NCBI GenBank assembly: GCA_964524755.1
Contig: CAZGDR010000002.1
Span: forward strand, 13,142-77,141
DNA length: 64,000 nucleotides
Reading direction: 5' to 3'
DNA from: JAQVOO01 sp964524755
GTDB taxonomy: Bacteria > Spirochaetota > Spirochaetia > Sphaerochaetales > Sphaerochaetaceae
Shown here: piece after piece, positions 10,501 through 19,506 of the stretch
How the letters are laid out: every line of letters begins with the position of its first letter
Position numbering within the stretch: position 1 is the first letter of the stretch
The notes under the pieces: model-generated
What the model saw: the letters and a program-made list of their open reading frames with translations, nothing else
Database searches by the model: none
Told to the model about the DNA's origin: nothing
Program-made: the position numbers and the translations under genes

Positions 10501-11157
10501 TGAAAGAGTCCGCCTACTTTTATCACTGATCGTCACCGAGACGATAATAGGGACTGAGGCGCCTCGTTCTTGCATCAACGTTGTAGCTGCATACAGCGCA
10601 GCTTTAGCAACAAGGGTGTCAAAAACGGTTTCAATCAATAAAAGATCAACTCCACCATCTAATAAGGCTGTTATTTGCTCTGTATAGACTTCTACAAAAT
10701 CATGGAATGTGGTTTCACGATAAGCAGGATCTTCAACTGAAGATGAGAGCGAAGCTGTTTTTCCAGTCGGACCAACTACCCCAGCAATAAAAGCATAGCG
10801 CTCAACTTCCTCCTCCTCGATAATCTCCACAGCGGATTTCGCCACCTCAACGGCAGCAAGATTAATATCATAAACATATTGTTCCAAACCATACTCTGCT
10901 AAAGAAAATCGGTTAGCTCCGAAGGTATTGGTCTCAATAATGTCGGCACCTGCCGATAAATAATCTACATGTATAGTCTGAATTATGTCGGGGCGAGTCA
11001 GTGAGAGCAGGTCAGTACACCCATGTGCTGGTTGTACATTATCGAGGGTCACATCATCATCAGTTAAGGGTATTTCTTGAATCATGGTGCCCATAGCCCC
11101 ATCGAGCACTAAGACTCTTTGCTCAGCCAATTTTACCAAATATTCAGCACGTGTCAT
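7594..11157 (-). CDS. metH: Cobalamin-dependent methionine synthase
   Basis: Transfers a methyl group from 5-methyl-THF via methylcobalamin to homocysteine. The 1187-residue product carries all modules in order. The homocysteine-binding barrel has zinc cysteines in GVNCSTG (about 238) and GGCCGTTP (about 305). The pterin-binding domain contains [16 protein letters not shown]. The cobalamin cap is followed by the B12 domain with DVHDIGKNI (the axial His near 749). The C-terminal reactivation domain has [15 protein letters not shown]. It is the first gene of a metH-metF operon. No SAM or cobalamin riboswitch is evident in the short gap before it (11158-11195), so it may be transcribed from the NIF3-like gene's promoter. 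Full length shows no truncation. Confidence 0.97.
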   Translation of the reverse strand: MTRAEYLVKLAEQRVLVLDGAMGTMIQEIPLTDDDVTLDNVQPAHGCTDLLSLTRPDIIQTIHVDYLSAGADIIETNTFGANRFSLAEYGLEQYVYDINLAAVEVAKSAVEIIEEEEVERYAFIAGVVGPTGKTASLSSSVEDPAYRETTFHDFVEVYTEQITALLDGGVDLLLIETVFDTLVAKAALYAATTLMQERGASVPIIVSVTISDKSRRTLSGQTLQACINTLSFYPLFALGVNCSTGVQEMIPLIQQMAERSPFRTSAHPNAGFPDFSGKYNQTPEELADLLAPSLQAGLLNIVGGCCGTTPDHIARIAVVAAQGKARVLPVDPLKLKLSGLEPLSTKEGFLAVGERTNVAGSRKFARLIREERFDQALIVARNQIAQGADIIDICMDDPLLDAPEVMVKFLRLAGADPEIARVPFMIDSSLWEVIVAALPEIQGRGVVNSISLKDGPEVFLARARHITAMGAAMVVMLFDEQGQGDTFARKCSIAERSYRLLVDNGICDPSAIIFDPNVLAIATGIETHDTYASDFIRATAWIKTQFPFVTVSGGISNLSFSFRGNNALREAIHAIFLKHAVKKGLDMAIVNPATLVESSSIPFHAASIIERALLAKENRVANREDLINLAMQPLEIVSPAKATLDLTWRTLPVVERLALSIQKGDDLYIEVDLKEAEAMSPAEILEGPLMDGIEIVGRLFGEGKLFLPQVVRSARVMKRAVDILQPRFLEASENSSRRAGTIVLATVKGDVHDIGKNIVALVLRCNNFKVIDLGVMVPPEEIVARTKEEHADIVGLSGLITPSLAEMATVCKLFAAEGFQIPLMIGGATTSEEYTALRLAPLYRYVMHSTDASHAVLVALSLISKNKNSFIQTTHSRYDKIRVEREAKKEQLFSLEQATKRRFSKKEIAPQPQQIGVYTITDISLFDLLPFVNWSMLTSGWRVPVHSAEAKELIADAKVLLSTDEIKSLLTNSIRAVIGIFHTEVVDEQTVKVCDEAGREASLQFLRMQRPDRTGFCRSLVDYVHPTEQDTMGMFVATAGIGIESKVDQYREAGDEYRALLLAMVCDCLAEAFSAYLHKKLATKWWGYGTIPSIRPAVGYPSAPDHQQKEIIFKLLEATKRVGVKLTSSYAMLPTASVSGFYFVGEGCSYFNLGPLGRDQSEQYARWRGLSVTELESTVLGKHEVIV

Positions 11158-11195
11158 ACAAAAGCCCCTTCATAAACGAATTGTGGCGAAGTGTA

Positions 11196-11525
11196 TCAGG
11201 TAGATTCTTTGTGCTCAAGTGTCAGTGTAGGAACCAAATGGTAGGCGGGAACCTCATAGGGATGAGCGGCTAGCAAAGCTGAAACGACTGGATCAACAAG
11301 AGAATCCTCCACCACCATTTCAACTCTAAATTCATCCGTATACTCTAGCTTCCCTTCTTCCCCTAAAAACGGGTTACTGCCTTTCATCGGGCGGAACTGA
11401 CCTTTTCCAGCAACCTGCCAGCTACAATCTTGGTAGGGAGGAATTGAGCCCGCTCCTGCAGCGAACAAAGCCTCCTTCACCTGCTCAACATGAGTTGCTG
11501 GTACATATACAATGAGTACATACAT
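11196..11525 (-). CDS. NIF3/YqfO C-terminal-like (CutA-like) small protein
   Basis: A 109-residue soluble protein with the start chosen at the ATG (MYVLIVYVP) preceded by GGGAG; an upstream in-frame ATG lacks such a site. It resembles the CutA-like insert domain of YqfO/NIF3 proteins: the opening VYVPATHVEQVKEALFAAGAG, the central QFRPMKGSNPFLGEEGKLEY and the terminal HPYEVPAYHLVP are hallmarks. Stand-alone copies are common and of unknown function; the fold suggests an oligomeric, possibly metal- or ligand-binding, role. It is transcribed divergently from pth with about 50 bp between starts, and its stop is 38 bp before metH. Confidence 0.8.
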   Translation of the reverse strand: MYVLIVYVPATHVEQVKEALFAAGAGSIPPYQDCSWQVAGKGQFRPMKGSNPFLGEEGKLEYTDEFRVEMVVEDSLVDPVVSALLAAHPYEVPAYHLVPTLTLEHKEST

Positions 11526-11576
11526 AATACGTTCTCCCTTGTTCATAAAGCGCTAAACAATTATGCTAGAGGTAAC

Positions 11577-12149
11577 ATGATACGACTCATTGTCTTTCTT
11601 GGCAACAAAGGTTCACAATACACACAAACCAGACATAACATGGGTTGGCTCTTTCTAGATACATTCTTAGAGCATAGCTCTGTTCCAGCTTGGCAAGAAA
11701 AATTTCATGGTATGTGGACTTCAGTAACCATGGCAAACACTCCGGTATATCTTCTCAAGCCAATGACTTTTATGAATGAAAGTGGACGTAGTGTCGGCGC
11801 TATGAGTCGCTACTTTGAAATTGAGCCATCTGAAATTTTAGTTGTGCATGATGATATCGAACTTGAATTCCTTACACTCCGTCTCCAACAAGGAGGTGGC
11901 CTTGCCGGCCATAATGGGTTAAAATCTATACGGCAAGATATTGGAACCAATGACTTCTTCCGTTTACGCCTCGGTATAGGCCGACCAGAACATGGTACAG
12001 TATCTTCATATGTACTCGGAAGATTTTCGAGTGTGCAAGAGGCACAGTTGTCTCTTATCTGGGATCAGGCAATACAACTTTTACAGACATGGTTTTTACA
12101 AAAATGTTCAGTCCAGACTTTACCAAAGAGTGCTCAAGTGGGATTTTAG
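11577..12149 (+). CDS. pth: Peptidyl-tRNA hydrolase
   Basis: Cleaves peptidyl-tRNA released from stalled ribosomes. From the chosen ATG (MIRLIVFLGN, with AGAGGT just upstream) the product is 190 residues. The catalytic residues fall at the numbering known for E. coli Pth: Asn10 (FLGN), His20 (TRHNMGW), Asn68 (MTFMNESG) and Asp93 (VHDDIEL). The longer frame opening at 11490 would overlap the divergent gene and adds nothing conserved. Confidence 0.96.
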   Translation: MIRLIVFLGNKGSQYTQTRHNMGWLFLDTFLEHSSVPAWQEKFHGMWTSVTMANTPVYLLKPMTFMNESGRSVGAMSRYFEIEPSEILVVHDDIELEFLTLRLQQGGGLAGHNGLKSIRQDIGTNDFFRLRLGIGRPEHGTVSSYVLGRFSSVQEAQLSLIWDQAIQLLQTWFLQKCSVQTLPKSAQVGF

Positions 12150-12178
12150 TTGACTGAGGCCCACATGACGACGATACT
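12150..12178 (+). promoter_or_regulatory. Sigma-70-type promoter for the GH13 gene
   Basis: TTGACT (12150-12155), a 17-bp spacer and GATACT (12173-12178) lie 47 bp before the GH13 start. The spacing is ideal, and the match to consensus is 5/6 and 4/6. Confidence 0.5.
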
Positions 12179-12225
12179 GAAAGTGTCCTTATTCCAGATT
12201 GATTGCATAAACACAGGGGGAACAC

Positions 12226-15200
12226 ATGGAAGCAAGAGATTTTAGAATTGCATTGAAGACCCGTCAGGATATAAATTACCAAGAACCTATATTTGCAATT
12301 GCAGAAGATCTCTCAAAATTATATGACGAAGCTAAGAATTTCGCCCATATATATAATAAAAAACAGAGAAAAAGCGGAAGAGAAAACTATATTTCAGCGG
12401 CGAAATTACACGCTACGGGTGTATTACATACGCTTTACCAAAGTGTAGTCAGCCAATATCTCGTAGAGCAAGACCACGATTTCTTCACCCGGCTCACCCC
12501 CCAGATTACTCGTAACCATTCTTGTCAGGACGTCCTTGTCTTTTTTGCACAGGAATTCCCTTCTCCCTCTCTACATGCGCAACAACCCACTGCCCCTTAC
12601 CTGATGGAAGAGACAACCAGAGGGTTTTTTATTCATCAAATAATGATTCAAAATCCAGCTCTTTTACGGGCAGTAAAGCCACTAGTAAAACCGGAAGGAA
12701 TCCATTTCCCAGCGGCATCAATCGCCTTAGTAGCCCTCATGGGTGGCTATACAAAATCAAAACCAAACGTAAAACAGCATGATGAAGATCTTTTCTCTTT
12801 CTTGATGGGTCCTGCCAAAGCTCACCCAGATTCAATTATCAACCAAATCAATTTTATCTTACGCCATTGGAAGGAGTTTCTTCCCGAACACTTTAAACAA
12901 TATCTGCTTCGAACCCTCGACTACGTGCAAGAAGAGGAGAAGCCCCGATTTGCGGGTGGTGGGCCCGGCCCCATTAAGGTCCCAGCCTACCGTTCCAACG
13001 ATTTGGAATATGAGGCATACAGTGCAGATAAAAACTGGATGCCAAATGTAACAATGTTGGCTAAAAGCACCCTGGTCTGGCTAGATCAATTATCAAGGAC
13101 ATACGGAACCACCATCGAAACACTTGATCAAATTCCTGACCATGAATTAGACCTCATTGCTCAACGTGGGTTTACCGGATTATGGTTAATTGGCATTTGG
13201 GAACGTAGTGACGCCTCTAAGAGAATTAAAAATGTTTGTGGAAATCCAGAAGCAGAAGCATCTGCCTATTCGCTAAAAAATTATGAAATAGCATCAGCTC
13301 TTGGAGGATGGTCTGGATTAAACGATCTTGACCAACGATGTAAAGCACGAGGAATAAGATTAGCTAGTGATATGGTGCCAAATCATACAGGTATCGATAG
13401 CGACTGGGTCCTACACCATCCAGAATATTTTGTACAAACCCCTCATTCTCCCTTCCCCTCCTATACCTACAATGGAGAAGATCTTTCACCCGACCCTAAA
13501 ATTGAAATAAAAATAGAGGATCATTACTTTGATCGTAGTGATGCCGCTGTTACCTTTAGAAGAGTCGATAAAGAGAACCGAACCACCTCCTATATCTTCC
13601 ATGGGAATGACGGAACTTCGATGCCCTGGAACGATACAGCTCAGCTTGATTTTCTCAATCATGACACGCGAGAAGCAGTAATCCAACAAATTTTACATGT
13701 TGCTCGAAACTTCCATATCATCCGCTTTGATGCTGCTATGACGCTGGCCAAGAAGCATGTGCAACGATTATGGTACCCTCAGCCAGGTAGTGGTGGAGAT
13801 ATTCCAGGAAGGGCCAACGCCAGTTTATCCGATGAAGAATTCTCTAAGCGGATGCCCATTGAGTTCTGGCGGGAAGTAGTTGACCGGGTCGCGAACGAAG
13901 TTCCTGATACCCTCTTACTTGCTGAAGCCTTTTGGATGATGGAAGGGTATTTTGTACGTACGTTGGGAATGCATCGTGTCTATAACAGCGCCTTCATGCA
14001 TATGTTGAAGGATCAGGAAAATCAAAAATATCGCGATACTATTAAAAGTACACTCTCCTTCGATCCTGAAATTCTCAAAAGATTCGTCAATTTCATGAAT
14101 AACCCCGATGAAGAGACGGCGATTGCTCAATTTGGCAATGGTGATAAATATTTTGGTGTCTGTACTCTATTAACTACTATGCCCGGATTACCAATGTTCG
14201 GTCACGGCCAGATTGAAGGTTTCAAAGAAAAATATGGGATGGAGTATAACAAAGCTTATTGGAATGAATATCCTGATGAACAGTTAATGCATGAACACAA
14301 CCGTAGGATATTTCCGTTATTAAAAATACGCTATGCCTTCAGTGGTGTCGATTACTTTGAAATTTTTGATGTTATTGATAATCATCAAGTGTCTGAGTCG
14401 ATATTTGCCTACACCAATGGAACCGATGAACGTAAAGCCCTTATCCTCTACAATAACCAATACGATCACGCTCAAGGAAGAATCAATAACTCAGCCCCCA
14501 AGATGGTTCGTTTAACTGACGAAAACCGGATAACTAGAACTCGGACATTAGGAGAGAGTTTAGGCCTTTCTCTCGGTGGCCGTAGATTTATGATATATGA
14601 GAGTTTCCCCGAAGGATTAACTTATATAATTCCATCAATGATAATTTTCGATGAGGGGTTATGGATTACTTTGGCTGGTTATGAGACAAAAATCTGGTTA
14701 AACATTCGAGAAGTTGAAGATTATGATGGTTCTTATGAAGCTCTTTATCAGCAGTTAAAAGGGAAAGGAACACCTTCTTATGAACGAGATTTGGCTATTA
14801 TCCGCTTACAACCGTTATTTAAAGCCCTTGAAAACTTCAGATCGACAGCTATGTTAGAGACGATGCAGAAAATTATCTCTGGAAAGGAAGTTTCCAGTAA
14901 AGAGATTCGTTCCTATGTTTTACTGGCTGGAGAAGCATATGCTCGCCTACTAGCTTTATACGAAACGGTATCAGACACATTTTTAGATACCATTCCTGAG
15001 CCTGCACACGAGGTTCAACCGCGTGCGTTGTTACAAATAATCCAAAATCTCCTTACGTGTTTCAACGCAACAGAGCAGCACTCAGTTTTTTCAATCGGTG
15101 GTTCTATTATGGTGGAACTGCCCATAATAATTCAGGCATCTTTGGTGATGAAGACTTTTATTTCTCCACAGATGGGCGTACAAGAGATCATTGCAGTGTT

Positions 15201-15615
15201 GGAATCTTTATATTTAGATGCTTATTATTCCTCCTCTCTTAGTGCGTTAAGTATTCCCATAGAAAGACGGGAAGAGGTGGTGAGAAAGGTCGCTTTCTTA
15301 GCAACCCCAACCACTCAAGTGGTGCAAGAGTTGCGCGCACCTACGCTTAACTCCAAAAAATGTCTCACTCAATTATTTGAAATACCTGAATTTAAACGGG
15401 CTGTAGGGTATAATGAATACCAACAAGTACAATGGTACCGTAAGGAATCTTTCCAAGAAACCGTTTTTATTATCGCCTTAGGAATCTGCATGCATAGTGA
15501 TAACACCCTCCATGAACCGATGCAGGAAATGCTTGCAGCATGGTTAAAAAGTGACTTCAAGTCAGAATATAAAGTGCAAAACTTATTGGCAAATGTTAGC
15601 GATAAGGATGTATAG
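12226..15615 (+). CDS. Large GH13 (alpha-amylase superfamily) glycoside hydrolase or transferase
   Basis: A 1129-residue cytoplasmic protein (no signal peptide) with a central GH13 barrel. About 270 residues of unrecognised helical sequence precede the barrel, and about 400 residues follow it. Conserved GH13 regions: region I ASDMVPNHTG (Asp382, His387), region II IIRFDAAM (Arg500, nucleophile Asp502), region III LLLAEAF (acid/base Glu567), and region IV NNPDEE (Asp628). In region IV the usual His of NHD is replaced by Pro627. The barrel ends with GLPMFGHGQIEGF. The length and flanking domains are unlike simple amylases and suggest an intracellular alpha-glucan enzyme, perhaps for glycogen or maltodextrin turnover (inference). 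The start follows a GGGGG ribosome site and a good promoter at 12150. It may share a transcript with the following transporter. Confidence 0.85.
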   Translation: MEARDFRIALKTRQDINYQEPIFAIAEDLSKLYDEAKNFAHIYNKKQRKSGRENYISAAKLHATGVLHTLYQSVVSQYLVEQDHDFFTRLTPQITRNHSCQDVLVFFAQEFPSPSLHAQQPTAPYLMEETTRGFFIHQIMIQNPALLRAVKPLVKPEGIHFPAASIALVALMGGYTKSKPNVKQHDEDLFSFLMGPAKAHPDSIINQINFILRHWKEFLPEHFKQYLLRTLDYVQEEEKPRFAGGGPGPIKVPAYRSNDLEYEAYSADKNWMPNVTMLAKSTLVWLDQLSRTYGTTIETLDQIPDHELDLIAQRGFTGLWLIGIWERSDASKRIKNVCGNPEAEASAYSLKNYEIASALGGWSGLNDLDQRCKARGIRLASDMVPNHTGIDSDWVLHHPEYFVQTPHSPFPSYTYNGEDLSPDPKIEIKIEDHYFDRSDAAVTFRRVDKENRTTSYIFHGNDGTSMPWNDTAQLDFLNHDTREAVIQQILHVARNFHIIRFDAAMTLAKKHVQRLWYPQPGSGGDIPGRANASLSDEEFSKRMPIEFWREVVDRVANEVPDTLLLAEAFWMMEGYFVRTLGMHRVYNSAFMHMLKDQENQKYRDTIKSTLSFDPEILKRFVNFMNNPDEETAIAQFGNGDKYFGVCTLLTTMPGLPMFGHGQIEGFKEKYGMEYNKAYWNEYPDEQLMHEHNRRIFPLLKIRYAFSGVDYFEIFDVIDNHQVSESIFAYTNGTDERKALILYNNQYDHAQGRINNSAPKMVRLTDENRITRTRTLGESLGLSLGGRRFMIYESFPEGLTYIIPSMIIFDEGLWITLAGYETKIWLNIREVEDYDGSYEALYQQLKGKGTPSYERDLAIIRLQPLFKALENFRSTAMLETMQKIISGKEVSSKEIRSYVLLAGEAYARLLALYETVSDTFLDTIPEPAHEVQPRALLQIIQNLLTCFNATEQHSVFSIGGSIMVELPIIIQASLVMKTFISPQMGVQEIIAVLESLYLDAYYSSSLSALSIPIERREEVVRKVAFLATPTTQVVQELRAPTLNSKKCLTQLFEIPEFKRAVGYNEYQQVQWYRKESFQETVFIIALGICMHSDNTLHEPMQEMLAAWLKSDFKSEYKVQNLLANVSDKDV

Positions 15616-15657
15616 TTATAATTGACTTAACTATAATGATGGGATACTGTTGCTTAT

Positions 15658-16899
15658 ATGAAAACAAGGATTACTTACCCAATTGCGATTCTATTAGGAT
15701 TTGCGGCTAGCTTGCTACTTGGAGACTGGATTCCCTATCAGAACTTTCTTTCTGTGACAGTCCCCATTGTCAAGTTACTGGGTATTTTTATCTTATTCCC
15801 AGTAGCATTCATTTTGGTCATGTCGGCAGTAGCTTCGTTACGTCGCTATAAGGATACCGCTATAGTATTCTCTTCCACTATTCTATGGGCTTTATTTACC
15901 ACGTTGATACTGAGCTTTGCTGGCATGGGGCTCTTTATGGCAAGACCTTTTAGCATAGCCATCCAGGGTGCAGCTGGGAATAGCTACCAGAGCAGTTTCT
16001 TTGACTTTTCTAATTTATTACAGATGTTTCTCTCAGAGAATGCCTTTTCACAATTTACCCTCTCTAATACCACCCTCTTACCTGTCATCGTGGTAGCTCT
16101 TTTCATTGGCATTGCGCTGCGTCCCGACAAGGAGGCTTTAAGGCCTGCATATGTAGTCGTTAACTCATTTGCCGAGGTTATGATGCGTTTAACCAGAATC
16201 ATCACTATTTTAGGAGCTATATTCCTCCTATTTATAAGCGCTTCATGGTTTGGTGAATTTACGATGGAGGGACTTCTTAGGACAAATTCATGGATTCTTA
16301 TTGGACTTGCTATTGCTATTGTCGCCACTCTTGGAATTCTCCTTCCCTTGATATTCGGTCTGTTCACCCGTTTTAAAGGAGGAAACCCTTATAATGTATT
16401 ACTTGGGGTCTTCCCCGCTATCCTTGCTACGGGGTTTTCTGGCTCCATACTATATGGAACAACTCCGTTATTAGCTTTGTCACAACAAAACAATGGGGTG
16501 CGTAAAAGAGCTCTCGGGCTTTCCATTCCTCTCCTTACCGTTATTGGTCGAGGGGGGAGTGCGTTGATTGCCACATTTGTCTCTCTGGGATTGTTAACTA
16601 CTCTGCAGGGAGTGCAACCAACGTTACAAATCATGGTCTTTGTTGCATTAGGCTCCGCACTATTTTCTTTAGGAGCGGCTTTTTCACCTGGCATAGAGGT
16701 CTTGTTTATCATCCTCATGATATTCAATGGCGTACAGGCCTCAGCAGTTTCTATCGTTGAGCCTCAAATTATTCTACTCCTCCCCCTTCTGCAAATTATA
16801 GCACTCTTTTTGGATGCCGCTGTAATCGCATTTGGTTCAGCCTTTAGCTCACGTATAGTATCTGCCGACGATAGGGTTCCTCTGGAACAGATGATGTAG
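15658..16899 (+). CDS. Dicarboxylate/amino acid:cation symporter (SDF/DAACS family)
   Basis: A 413-residue polytopic inner-membrane protein with eight or so hydrophobic segments and the SDF-family pattern: an N-terminal set of helices, a serine/glycine-rich re-entrant stretch near GRGGSALIATF, and a late helix with QIILLLPLLQ followed by DAAVIAFG. Family members import glutamate, aspartate or C4-dicarboxylates with sodium or protons. The substrate motifs are divergent here (no clear NMDGT-type motif), so the substrate is unknown. The gene starts 42 bp after the GH13 stop and is followed after 5 bp by an unknown membrane protein, implying an operon. Confidence 0.75.
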   Translation: MKTRITYPIAILLGFAASLLLGDWIPYQNFLSVTVPIVKLLGIFILFPVAFILVMSAVASLRRYKDTAIVFSSTILWALFTTLILSFAGMGLFMARPFSIAIQGAAGNSYQSSFFDFSNLLQMFLSENAFSQFTLSNTTLLPVIVVALFIGIALRPDKEALRPAYVVVNSFAEVMMRLTRIITILGAIFLLFISASWFGEFTMEGLLRTNSWILIGLAIAIVATLGILLPLIFGLFTRFKGGNPYNVLLGVFPAILATGFSGSILYGTTPLLALSQQNNGVRKRALGLSIPLLTVIGRGGSALIATFVSLGLLTTLQGVQPTLQIMVFVALGSALFSLGAAFSPGIEVLFIILMIFNGVQASAVSIVEPQIILLLPLLQIIALFLDAAVIAFGSAFSSRIVSADDRVPLEQMM

Positions 16900-16904
16900 A
16901 GCAG

Positions 16905-17693
16905 ATGAAAATGGATTCGCGTAGAATATCTTTCATTGTTCTCCACAGCCTATTAGCACTAGGGATTTTAATCCCTATCACCCTCATCATTGCTCGCCAG
17001 ATCATCCCTAGTCTTTTTACATCTGCACCAATTGAGATTACTAGTGTCTCTTACTTTGCTTTACCGGCATTCATACATATTCTTATCTCTTTCTTGGGGA
17101 TGCTTCCAGCACTATTACTTCCTCAAACCTCAAGAAATTCTATTGAACGTTTTCTCCTACCCCCAATCTACATGACTATTACGCTCTTGAACATTCCTGT
17201 TGTGGTGATGTATCTATTTTTTAAAGGAGCCTCTGTAATTGGCTTTTCCGTCTGGGGAAGAGTGTATCTTTTTGCTCTCCTTTTTGGGGCAATATTATTA
17301 CTTTTTATTGGCCTTTTCCATTTTGGTATTAATACCGGAAAGTTACTGCAGTTTACATTAATCGCTGCAGCAGGCTGCATGTTACTCGCAATATTGGTCC
17401 CCCTCTCGGTTGCGTTACACCCCTTAGATCCTATTGCTTGGGTGATGGACAAACGGTTCTATGGACTCCCTATACTTTTAGGAATATTGAGTATATTCAA
17501 TTTTGTAGCTCTGTTGTTACGCGAAAGAACACAACACAACCTATTTAGAAACATGAGCTTAATGCTTATTCTGGTTGGTAATTTTTTATATCTGGCAAGA
17601 TTTGCTATAATTGTAAGCTGGATTGGGGTGGCTTTCTTTGCCCTTGGCGTACTTATCAGTGTCCCCAGAGGACGGTTTTCACAGATCCAGTAG
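16905..17693 (+). CDS. Polytopic membrane protein of unknown function
   Basis: I do not recognise this gene. The 262-residue product is strongly hydrophobic with about seven or eight predicted membrane spans, a short basic N-terminus (MKMDSRR) and few charged residues between spans. It begins 5 bp after the symporter stop and is probably cotranscribed and translationally linked; a second ATG at 16911 is an equally possible start. A perfect terminator hairpin follows. The function could relate to the upstream transporter, but nothing in the sequence shows it. Confidence 0.7.
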   Translation: MKMDSRRISFIVLHSLLALGILIPITLIIARQIIPSLFTSAPIEITSVSYFALPAFIHILISFLGMLPALLLPQTSRNSIERFLLPPIYMTITLLNIPVVVMYLFFKGASVIGFSVWGRVYLFALLFGAILLLFIGLFHFGINTGKLLQFTLIAAAGCMLLAILVPLSVALHPLDPIAWVMDKRFYGLPILLGILSIFNFVALLLRERTQHNLFRNMSLMLILVGNFLYLARFAIIVSWIGVAFFALGVLISVPRGRFSQIQ

Positions 17694-17764
17694 TTGCCAC
17701 TACCCACTCATTTCAAACAATTCAGCTAACAAAGCTGTAATATCCTTTGTAGAACCACTGTAAT

Positions 17765-17788
17765 AAGCCCTGAAAAACTTCAGGGCTT
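17765..17788. terminator. Bidirectional terminator between convergent operons
   Basis: A perfect 10-bp stem (AAGCCCTGAA / TTCAGGGCTT) with a 4-nt loop AAAC and T-rich flank lies between the membrane-protein gene (+) and gpmI (-). Being symmetric, it can serve both directions. Confidence 0.8.
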
Positions 17789-17798
17789 TATCTATCTT

Positions 17799-19445
17799 CT
17801 AGCGCATTGTTATAATACTCGGATCGTAATCCTCTGGTGGTTCAAAGCCCATTAGATTCATGCATGTTGCCGCAATAGAACTTATTCCGAGATCAGAACG
17901 AAATTCCTGTTCATACTCATTGTTATAGGCCGGGTCAAAGATAATAAACGGAACTGGATTGAGTGAATGGCTTGTTTTTGCCTGGGGTGATCCATCTGAT
18001 TTGCGCTTTACATTCCCTTTCTTATCATGTTCATACATATCATCGGCATTCCCGTGATCTGCGGTTAGGATGAGGATCCCACCAACTTCTTCAACGGCCT
18101 TTTTCAGCCGTCCTAATTGTAAATCCATCCCTTCCATTGCACAAATTACCGCTTGATATATTCCAGTATGTCCAACCATATCTCCATTCGGATAATTCAG
18201 TTTAATAAAATCCTGTTCACCACTTTTAATTGCTTTTATGACTTGATCGGTAATTTCTGCACACTTCATCCAAGGTCGTTGCTCAAAGGGGACTTGATCG
18301 GAGGGCACTTCAACATATGTTTCTAATTCCTCGTCAAATTTACCGGTCCGGTTCCCATTAAAGAAATACGTTACGTGGCCATATTTTTGAGTTTCACTGA
18401 TTGAATATTGTCGTACTCCACTAGCTACAAGATATTCAGCCATTGTCCTATCAATTGAAGGAGGACTCACGAGATACTGTTTTGGTACGTGTAAGTCTCC
18501 ATCATATTCCATCATTCCCGCATACTCTACCTTAGGGTGACGTTTACGGTCAAATTCCTTTAAATCTTCGGCTTCAAACGCTTTTGTAATCTCAAGAGCT
18601 CGGTCACCACGGAAATTGAAAAGGATAACACTATCACCATCCTCAATGGTCCCCACAGGTTTACCATCATCGGCAATCACAAAGGGGGGCAAGTCTTGAT
18701 CGATAGCTCCAGTCTCTTTACGCAGGGTCTCGATAGCTTCATGCGCGGTAGGAAACATTCTCCCCTCACCCAATACGTGTGTTTTCCAACCTAGTTCGAC
18801 CATACCCCAGTTAGCGTCGTAACGGTCCATGGTAATGACCATTCTTCCGCCTCCACTAGCAATACGAGCGTCAAAGGTGGCATCGTTTAAAGAAGCGAGA
18901 TACTCTTCAAAGGGATCAAAATACTCTAGAGCACTGAGTTCACCAACATCTCGCCCATCCAATAGAGCATGCACCCGCACTCGCTTTACTCCATCCTCTT
19001 TGGCCTGCAAAACCATTTTTTTCAAATTATTAATATGGGAGTGGACATTACCATCTGATAATAACCCGATGAAATGGAGAGTTCCTTGGGTTCCTTCTAC
19101 ATTAGCAACGAGCTTTTTCCATATAGCGCCATCAAAAATCTCGTTCTTTTCAATGGAGTTGTTAATCAACTTGGCTCCTTGTGAAAAGACTCTTCCACAC
19201 CCAATTGCATTATGACCAACTTCACTATTACCCATATCTTCATCCGAAGGGAGTCCAACTGCTACTCCATGCGCTTTTAACTTTGTCCAGGGGGCTGTTT
19301 CAAAGAGTTTGCTCAAGGTTCCTGTTTTTGATTCAGCAACAGCATCACCCTCTTTATATTTTCCAAATCCGACGCCATCCATAATAACCAGTACCACAGG
19401 TCCTTTTCTTGCGATCTTATTGTGTTTTTTTAATGGTGTAACCAT
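17799..19445 (-). CDS. gpmI: 2,3-bisphosphoglycerate-independent phosphoglycerate mutase
   Basis: Glycolytic/gluconeogenic isomerase interconverting 3- and 2-phosphoglycerate with two metal ions. The start is set at the ATG (MVTPLKKHNK) preceded by AAGGAG; an upstream in-frame ATG lacks a ribosome site. The 548-residue product has the alkaline-phosphatase-fold signatures: the metal ligand Asp23 (VIMDGVGFG), the nucleophile Ser74 (DMGNSEVGHNA), LDGRDV, FNFRGDRA and the C-terminal LTADHGNADDM. It is the third gene of the lgt-pepP-gpmI group, 61 bp after the pepP-like stop. Confidence 0.95.
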   Translation of the reverse strand: MVTPLKKHNKIARKGPVVLVIMDGVGFGKYKEGDAVAESKTGTLSKLFETAPWTKLKAHGVAVGLPSDEDMGNSEVGHNAIGCGRVFSQGAKLINNSIEKNEIFDGAIWKKLVANVEGTQGTLHFIGLLSDGNVHSHINNLKKMVLQAKEDGVKRVRVHALLDGRDVGELSALEYFDPFEEYLASLNDATFDARIASGGGRMVITMDRYDANWGMVELGWKTHVLGEGRMFPTAHEAIETLRKETGAIDQDLPPFVIADDGKPVGTIEDGDSVILFNFRGDRALEITKAFEAEDLKEFDRKRHPKVEYAGMMEYDGDLHVPKQYLVSPPSIDRTMAEYLVASGVRQYSISETQKYGHVTYFFNGNRTGKFDEELETYVEVPSDQVPFEQRPWMKCAEITDQVIKAIKSGEQDFIKLNYPNGDMVGHTGIYQAVICAMEGMDLQLGRLKKAVEEVGGILILTADHGNADDMYEHDKKGNVKRKSDGSPQAKTSHSLNPVPFIIFDPAYNNEYEQEFRSDLGISSIAATCMNLMGFEPPEDYDPSIITMR

Positions 19446-19506
19446 ATTATAATTCTCCTTGGGTTTGGCTTGAAAGCCACACTTATCTTGAATATACTGA
19501 GAGATT

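Noticed and set aside
7049..10687. Several plus-strand ORFs of 60-109 codons inside metF and metH
   Set aside because: They are antisense shadows of long, motif-complete genes; none has a good ribosome site or a recognisable family.
11158..11195. SAM or cobalamin riboswitch upstream of metH
   Set aside because: The gap is only 38 bp, far too short for either aptamer.
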